Source: Oscillospiraceae bacterium
Lineage (GTDB): Bacteria > Bacillota > Clostridia > Oscillospirales > SIG627
Length of the DNA: 64,000 nucleotides
Reading direction: 5' to 3'
Assembly: GCA_015063605.1 (NCBI GenBank)
Contig: SVTV01000003.1
Coordinates: 57,623 to 121,622, forward strand
Shown: positions 59,583 through 64,000 of the stretch, piece after piece
Layout of the letters: each line of letters opens with the position of its first letter
Numbering within the stretch: position 1 is the stretch's first letter
The notes under the pieces: model-generated
Seen by the model: the letters and a program-made list of their open reading frames with translations, nothing else
Told to the model about the DNA's origin: nothing
The model's database searches: none
Translations under genes and position numbers: made by a program

Positions 59583-62195
59583 ATGCAATATACAGGACTT
59601 AACGAACTGAGAGAAAAATATCTCTCGTTCTTCGAATCAAAAGGACATCTGAGAATGAAGAGCTTTTCTCTCGTTCCCGAAAATGACAAATCACTTCTCC
59701 TCATCAATGCGGGAATGGCTCCTTTGAAGCCTTATTTCATAGGCAGTGCAGAGCCTCCCAGAAGAAGAGTCACCACTTGTCAGAAGTGTATCCGTACACC
59801 CGACATCGACAGAGTCGGCAAGACAGCCCGTCACGGAACATTTTTCGAAATGCTCGGAAACTTCTCCTTCGGCGACTACTTCAAGAGAGAAGCCATTCAT
59901 TGGTCTTTAGAATTTTTGACCGATATTCTTGAAATACCCAAGGATCTTCTTTGGCCCTCCATTTACGAGGAGGACGATGAAGCCTTTGAAATATGGAACA
60001 AGGAATGCGGTATCCCCGCAGAAAGAATAGTACGTCTCGGTAAGGACGACAACTTCTGGGAGCTCGGAAGCGGCCCCTGCGGTCCCTGCTCCGAAATATA
60101 CTTTGACAGAGGCGAAGCATACGGATGCGGAAGCCCCGACTGTAAGCCCGGATGCGACTGCGACCGTTTCATGGAAATATGGAACAACGTTTTCACACAG
60201 TTCAACAATGACGGAAACGGCAATTACACAGAGCTTGCTCAGAAGAATATCGACACGGGTATGGGTCTTGAAAGACTTGCATGCGTAATGCAGGGCGTTG
60301 ACAACCTTTTCGAGGTCGATACGGTAAGAAGAATACTTGACAGAGTATGTGCAATATCCGACAAGACATACGGCGCAAAGTACGAGGATGACGTTGCCAT
60401 AAGAGTTATAACAGACCACATCAGAAGCAGCGTATTCCTTATATCCGACGGCGTTATCCCCTCCAATGAAGGCAGAGGATACGTTCTCAGAAGAATCATC
60501 CGCCGTGCCGCTCGTTACGGCAAGCTTATCGGTATAGACAAGCCCTTCCTCTTTGAGCTTTGCGATCTCGTTATAGACGAAAGCAAGGGCGGTTATCCCG
60601 AGCTTTGGGAAAAGCGCGATTATATAAAGAAGATACTCAGCAACGAAGAGGACCGCTTCCGCAAGACTCTCGACAGCGGTCTTAACATTCTCGAAAGCCT
60701 TATAGATGCAAATCCAGAAAAGCTTTCCGGTGCAGACGTATTCAAGCTTTACGACACATACGGCTTCCCTCTCGATCTTACACGTGAGCTTTGCTCCGAA
60801 AAGGGCATCGATATCGACGAAGAAGGCTTCACAGCTCTCATGAAGGAACAGAGAGAAAGAGCAAGAGCGGCAAGAGCCGACGGAATCGGCTGGGAAGGCA
60901 GTGATTCCTCCCTTACAGACGGTATTTCCGCAACGGAATTCACGGGATATGAAGAAAACGTATCCGAAGCCAAGGTTGCGGCTATCATATACGAAAACGA
61001 AAGCGTTGAAAGCTTAAGCGAGGGTGAGGCTGTCATCATTCTTGACAGAACTCCCTTCTATGCCGAAAGCGGCGGACAGATAGGCGATACAGGTATCATC
61101 GAAGGCGAAAAGGCTCTCCTTACGGTTTCCGACACAAAGAAGACAAAGACGGGCGTATATCTCCATACAGCCGTTATCGAAAACGGAATCCTCTCCGTAG
61201 GCGATACTGTAACCGCGAAGATCGATGAAAAGAAGCGTGCCGATATCAGAAGAAACCACTCTGCAGTACACCTTCTCCAGGCGGCTTTGAGAAAGATCCT
61301 CGGAGATCATTGCGAGCAGGCAGGCTCCTACGTATCGGATAAATTCTTCCGTTTCGACTTCAAGCACTTCCAGGCAATGACAGCCGATGAGGTAAAGCAG
61401 GCGGAAGCTCTCGTAAACGAATTTATTCTTTCAGCTTACGAGGTAAACACAATAGTAACAGATCCCGAAAGCGCAAAGGCAATGGGTGCATTGGCTTTGT
61501 TCGGTGAAAAATACGGTAAGTCTGTCCGCATGGTAAAGATGGGCGATGTTTCCACAGAGCTTTGCGGCGGTACTCATATCGATAACACATCAAAGGCAGG
61601 TCTCTTCAAGATAACAAGCGAAAGCGGTATTGCGGCAGGTATCAGACGTATCGAAGGTATCACCGGCAGAAACGTTCTCGAATATATCGAAAAGAGCGAT
61701 GCTCTCGAAGAAAAGACAGCGGCAGTTCTCAAGGCAAATAACAAGAGCGATATTGAAAAGAAGGCGGCGGCTCTCCAGAGCGAGCTTCACGACATGAAGC
61801 TTCTCAACGATTCTCTTACGGAAAAGCTCGCTTCCGCTCAGGTATCCACTCTCGGAGAAAAGGTTCGGAAGAACGACAAGGCTTCCTACATTTTCGCAGA
61901 GCTTCAGGGCTTCAAGACAGATTCTCTCAGAACTGCATGCGATAAGCTCAAGGACAAGTATTCCGATATCGTTTGCGTTCTTTACTCAATAGCGGACGGC
62001 AAGATCACCTTTGCGGCAGGATGCGGCAAGGATGCGGTCAAGGCAGGCTTCCATGCGGGCAATATCCTTAAGAAGATATCTCCCATCGTAGGCGGAGGCG
62101 GAGGCGGACGTCCCGACAACGCAACATCCGGCGGTAAGAAGCCCGAGCTTATAGGCGAAGCCGAAAAGGAATTCTACGCTATCGTAAACGCTTGA
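59583..62195 (+). CDS. alaS: Alanine--tRNA ligase
   Basis: An 870-residue class II synthetase charging tRNA-Ala. The N-terminal catalytic domain begins LREKYLSFFESKGH and includes the RVTTCQKCIRTPDIDRVG motif. The editing domain has zinc ligands His559, His563 (HSAVH), Cys661 and His665 (CGGTH). The C-terminal C-Ala domain ends with VGGGGGGRPDNA. An in-frame TTG at 59547 exists, but the family starts at ATG 59583. The codon bias (CTC, GAA, AAG, AGA) suits strong expression. The HIT gene follows after 12 bases, probably on the same transcript. Confidence 0.98.
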   Translation: MQYTGLNELREKYLSFFESKGHLRMKSFSLVPENDKSLLLINAGMAPLKPYFIGSAEPPRRRVTTCQKCIRTPDIDRVGKTARHGTFFEMLGNFSFGDYFKREAIHWSLEFLTDILEIPKDLLWPSIYEEDDEAFEIWNKECGIPAERIVRLGKDDNFWELGSGPCGPCSEIYFDRGEAYGCGSPDCKPGCDCDRFMEIWNNVFTQFNNDGNGNYTELAQKNIDTGMGLERLACVMQGVDNLFEVDTVRRILDRVCAISDKTYGAKYEDDVAIRVITDHIRSSVFLISDGVIPSNEGRGYVLRRIIRRAARYGKLIGIDKPFLFELCDLVIDESKGGYPELWEKRDYIKKILSNEEDRFRKTLDSGLNILESLIDANPEKLSGADVFKLYDTYGFPLDLTRELCSEKGIDIDEEGFTALMKEQRERARAARADGIGWEGSDSSLTDGISATEFTGYEENVSEAKVAAIIYENESVESLSEGEAVIILDRTPFYAESGGQIGDTGIIEGEKALLTVSDTKKTKTGVYLHTAVIENGILSVGDTVTAKIDEKKRADIRRNHSAVHLLQAALRKILGDHCEQAGSYVSDKFFRFDFKHFQAMTADEVKQAEALVNEFILSAYEVNTIVTDPESAKAMGALALFGEKYGKSVRMVKMGDVSTELCGGTHIDNTSKAGLFKITSESGIAAGIRRIEGITGRNVLEYIEKSDALEEKTAAVLKANNKSDIEKKAAALQSELHDMKLLNDSLTEKLASAQVSTLGEKVRKNDKASYIFAELQGFKTDSLRTACDKLKDKYSDIVCVLYSIADGKITFAAGCGKDAVKAGFHAGNILKKISPIVGGGGGGRPDNATSGGKKPELIGEAEKEFYAIVNA

Positions 62196-62207
62196 AAGGA
62201 GCATAAT

Positions 62208-62546
62208 ATGGATTGCATTTTCTGTAAAATAATCAAGGGTGACATCCCCTCCGGGAAAGTATACGAAAATGAAAAGGTATATGCCTTCAAGGATATTAAT
62301 CCTCAGGCTCCCGTTCACATTCTCGTTGTTCCCAAGCTTCATATCGATTCCTGCGATATGATAAGTGCTGAAAACAGCTCTTACGTTTCCGCTATTTTCG
62401 AGGCTATCCCCGCAATCGCAAAAGAAGCGGGACTTTCCGAGGGCTACCGCGTTATAACAAACTGCGGCGCTCACGGATGCCAGTCCGTAAAGCATCTCCA
62501 TTTCCACATTCTCGGCGGCAAACAGCTTTCCGAAAAGATGGATTGA
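62208..62546 (+). CDS. HIT family (histidine triad) nucleotide hydrolase
   Basis: A 112-residue HINT-like protein that hydrolyses nucleoside phosphoramidates or AMP-lysine type adducts. The histidine triad is His96, His98 and His100 in KHLHFHILGG. The N-terminal CIFCKIIKGDIPSGKVYE is typical, with Cys3 and Cys6 as possible zinc ligands. AAAGGAG lies just before the ATG. Coupling to a tRNA synthetase gene is reasonable because HINT proteins clear aminoacyl-adenylates. A terminator follows. Confidence 0.94.
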   Translation: MDCIFCKIIKGDIPSGKVYENEKVYAFKDINPQAPVHILVVPKLHIDSCDMISAENSSYVSAIFEAIPAIAKEAGLSEGYRVITNCGAHGCQSVKHLHFHILGGKQLSEKMD

Positions 62547-62567
62547 CAATATAATACGGTCAAAATT

Positions 62568-62600
62568 CAAGCCGAGGATCATTCCCCGGCTTGTTTTTTT
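62568..62600 (+). terminator. Terminator after the HIT gene
   Basis: CAAGCCG and CGGCTTG form a 7-base stem extended by two GG/CC pairs, followed by seven T. The T run is shared with the left arm of the next palindrome. Confidence 0.8.
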
Positions 62601-62617
62601 GCCGTTATCGGCAAAAA
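62596..62617. promoter_or_regulatory. Palindrome A upstream of the Fic gene
   Basis: TTTTTGCCG (62596-62604) and CGGCAAAAA (62609-62617) around TTAT, then TATAA. Same core as the sites flanking the AAA_14 promoter at 12.9-13.0 kb. Confidence 0.75.
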
Positions 62618-62648
62618 TATAAGTGATAAACTAAGTTAAAAGTGATCT

Positions 62649-62668
62649 TATTGCCGATATCGGCAATA
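62649..62668. promoter_or_regulatory. Palindrome B upstream of the Fic gene
   Basis: A perfect 20-bp palindrome, TATTGCCGATATCGGCAATA, followed by TTTTACATT. It lies 27 bases before the -35 box. Confidence 0.8.
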
Positions 62669-62695
62669 TTTTACATTCGCAACACGCTTTCACCG

Positions 62696-62724
62696 TTGAC
62701 TTTTTGCCGATAAAATGATATAAT
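62696..62724 (+). promoter_or_regulatory. Sigma-A promoter of the Fic gene with an embedded half-site
   Basis: TTGACT (62696-62701), a 17-base spacer and TATAAT (62719-62724). The spacer begins TTTTGCCG, a half-site of palindromes A and B, so a protein bound there would block RNA polymerase. Confidence 0.85.
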
Positions 62725-62762
62725 ATTCATATGAAACAAATTATCGCAGGGGAAATATTTTC

Positions 62763-63659
62763 ATGAATTATCTTTCCGTAAAAGAAACAGCCGAAAAATG
62801 GAATATCTCCGAGCGGACCGTTCGGCACTACTGCAAAACAGACCGTATACCCGGCGCTTTTCTCACGGGAAAAACATGGAGCATTCCCGAAAATGCCGAA
62901 AAGCCCGAAAGAATAAACACGAGCAGCTCCGATAAAAAAAGCTTGCTTATGATTCTGAGGGAGGAAAAGAAAAGTCAATTACGCGGCGGCATTTATCACA
63001 AAACTCAGATAGAATTGACCTATAATTCCAACCACATGGAGGGCAGCCGTCTGACCCACGATCAGACAAGATATATTTTCGAAACCAATACAGTCGGTGT
63101 CTCCGATGAAGCGTTACATGTTGACGATATAATCGAAACCGCAAACCATTTTCGCTGCATTGATGAAATAATCGAAAACGCAAAAGCTCCTCTGAGTGAA
63201 AAATTCATTAAAAAGCTCCACTGCATTTTAAAAACGGGAACAAGCGATTCAAAAAAGGATTGGTTTGCGGTTGGTGAATACAAAAAACTGCCTAACGAGG
63301 TAGGCGGAAGAGAGACTGTGTCCCCCGAAGACGTATCAAAAGAAATTAAAAAGCTTATATCCTCATACAACGGCAAAAAGAATATCACTTTAGAAGATAT
63401 AATTGATTTTCATGTGAGATTTGAGCGTATCCATCCTTTTCAGGACGGTAACGGACGTGTGGGAAGACTCATCATGTTCAAGGAATGCTTGAAGCATAAT
63501 ATCGTTCCCTTTGTTATAGAAGATCATATCAAGCTTTTCTATTACCGCGGGCTTTCGGAATGGTACCGTGAAAAGGGTTACCTTACCGACACATGCCTTT
63601 CTGCGCAGGATAAATTCAAAAAATATCTTGACTATTTCAGAATAGAATATAATGATTGA
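62763..63659 (+). CDS. Fic/DOC family protein with N-terminal helix-turn-helix
   Basis: A 298-residue protein. Residues 1-45 form an excisionase/MerR-like helix-turn-helix (LSVKETAEKWNISERTVRHYCKTDRIPGAFLTGKTWSIP). The Fic core has the AMPylation motif HPFQDGNGRVGR with His224. An inhibitory-helix motif of the S-xxx-E-G type, SNHMEG with Glu93, lies N-terminal to the core, so it is a class II autoinhibited Fic enzyme. It should transfer AMP (or remove it) from a protein target. GCAGGGG lies upstream of ATG 62763. Palindromes around its promoter suggest autoregulation through the HTH. No antitoxin gene is adjacent. Confidence 0.9.
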   Translation: MNYLSVKETAEKWNISERTVRHYCKTDRIPGAFLTGKTWSIPENAEKPERINTSSSDKKSLLMILREEKKSQLRGGIYHKTQIELTYNSNHMEGSRLTHDQTRYIFETNTVGVSDEALHVDDIIETANHFRCIDEIIENAKAPLSEKFIKKLHCILKTGTSDSKKDWFAVGEYKKLPNEVGGRETVSPEDVSKEIKKLISSYNGKKNITLEDIIDFHVRFERIHPFQDGNGRVGRLIMFKECLKHNIVPFVIEDHIKLFYYRGLSEWYREKGYLTDTCLSAQDKFKKYLDYFRIEYND

Positions 63660-63668
63660 AAGAAAAAA

Positions 63669-63722
63669 GACTTGTCTTAATGCATGCACCGATCCGCATC
63701 GCAAAAAGACAAGTCATTTTTT
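63669..63722 (+). terminator. Terminator after the Fic gene
   Basis: GACTTGTCTT (63669-63678) and AAGACAAGTC (63706-63715) are perfect 10-base arms around a 27-base loop, followed by ATTTTTT. Confidence 0.88.
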
Positions 63723-63751
63723 ATCAATGTCATTAACTTAAGCCGTAAACG

Positions 63752-63804
63752 TCATAATCACCCCCTCAGGTCAACGCAAACCGAGGGGGGGTGTCTTTTT
63801 CTTT
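63752..63804. terminator. C/G-rich hairpin between convergent genes
   Basis: CACCCCCTC and GAGGGGGGGTG pair around a 15-base loop, followed on the plus side by TCTTTTTCTTTC. The T-tract favours plus-strand termination; it overlaps the 3' side of the convergent ABC gene. Confidence 0.6.
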
Positions 63805-64000
63805 CATTCACACATTGCAACATATGCCTGGCTCTGCGCCTTAAACATCTCTGCATACATGCCGCCGCTTTGCATCAGTTCTGTATGAGATCCGCTTTCC
63901 ACGATCCGCCCGCTATCCATCACCACAATTCTCTCCGCAAGCATTGCTGCAGATAGCCGATGGCTGATGAATACTGTAGTTCTTCCTTTTGCCATTCTGC
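63804..64000 (-). CDS. ABC transporter ATPase domain, C-terminal end (partial)
   Basis: The last 65 codons or so of a minus-strand gene that enters from the right edge. It contains the end of an ABC ATPase: the H-loop segment TTVFISHRLSAAMLAERIVVMDSGRIVESGSHTELMQSGGMYAEMF. This pattern is typical of fused permease-ATPase exporters (MsbA/LmrA type). The ending QAYVAMCE differs from the two exporters at 46-51 kb. Walker motifs lie outside the window. GC content and codon choice are higher in GC than in the Fic gene next to it. Confidence 0.88.
   Translation of the reverse strand, partial: RMAKGRTTVFISHRLSAAMLAERIVVMDSGRIVESGSHTELMQSGGMYAEMFKAQSQAYVAMCE

Overview
The window reads as a chromosomal segment of a Gram-positive, strictly fermentative gut-type Bacillota, most likely an uncultured member of class Clostridia. 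Supporting signs are a Rex redox repressor, a single-chain clade-II PurL, a TIGR01212 radical SAM protein, a type II pantothenate kinase, several Clostridia-typical families (DUF1846, DUF3842, DUF6062, DUF1854), purine-rich Shine-Dalgarno sites close to AAAGGAGG, and many TTGACA-N17-TATAAT promoters. Proline is mostly CCC and arginine mostly AGA/CGT in the native genes. No rRNA, tRNA or CRISPR array was seen.

Layout. 1-12.1 kb is mostly housekeeping: the end of dihydrofolate reductase, DUF1846, an EEP-family hydrolase, dCMP deaminase, a lipoprotein, a YwlE-like phosphatase overlapping rimI, tsaD, rex, DUF6062, an OGG1-type glycosylase, a metal-binding CpXC-like protein, a strongly promoted DegT aminotransferase, a radical SAM protein and DUF3842. 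12.1-16.3 kb holds a membrane protein, a five-copy 26-bp hairpin tandem repeat, an AAA_14/DUF4143 ATPase whose promoter lies between long palindromes, and an ECF sigma factor with a large C-terminal extension. 16.3-21.9 kb has pyrF, a TIM-barrel isomerase and purL. 22-27.5 kb begins with a symporter gene broken by an internal deletion, followed by a module of different base composition (RpiR regulator, TIM-barrel protein, GH42).

27.5-37.3 kb is a glycoconjugate-catabolism region: two ceramidase-like proteins, GH20, a sialidase-like BNR protein, pantothenate kinase, GH2 and another TIM-barrel isomerase. None of these has an obvious signal peptide, so they probably act in the cytosol on imported fragments. 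37.3-43.7 kb encodes an ABC ATPase, a duplicated-half permease and two paralogous lipoproteins separated by a cluster of small palindromic repeats. 44-46.2 kb is a two-gene esterase operon (SGNH and CE15-like). 46.3-51.7 kb is a three-gene operon of two zinc-ribbon ABC exporters around a DUF1854 protein. 51.9-57.9 kb is a tandem pair of zinc-ribbon heparinase II/III-like proteins. 58.3-62.6 kb has a Cys-rich protein, alaS and a HIT hydrolase; the window closes with an HTH-Fic protein and the 3' end of another ABC exporter.

The strongest candidate for something undescribed is the pair of loci at 12.9 kb (AAA_14 ATPase) and 62.6 kb (HTH-Fic). They are 50 kb apart, yet both have promoters associated with the same TTGCCG-N4-CGGCAA palindrome family. 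This suggests a shared regulator, possibly the Fic protein's own N-terminal HTH. Second candidates are the ABC/DUF1854/ABC operon, the ceramidase-like pair that lacks the family's nucleophilic serine, and the sigma factor with a fused C-terminal module. All calls come from reading motifs and context by eye; no database search was run.
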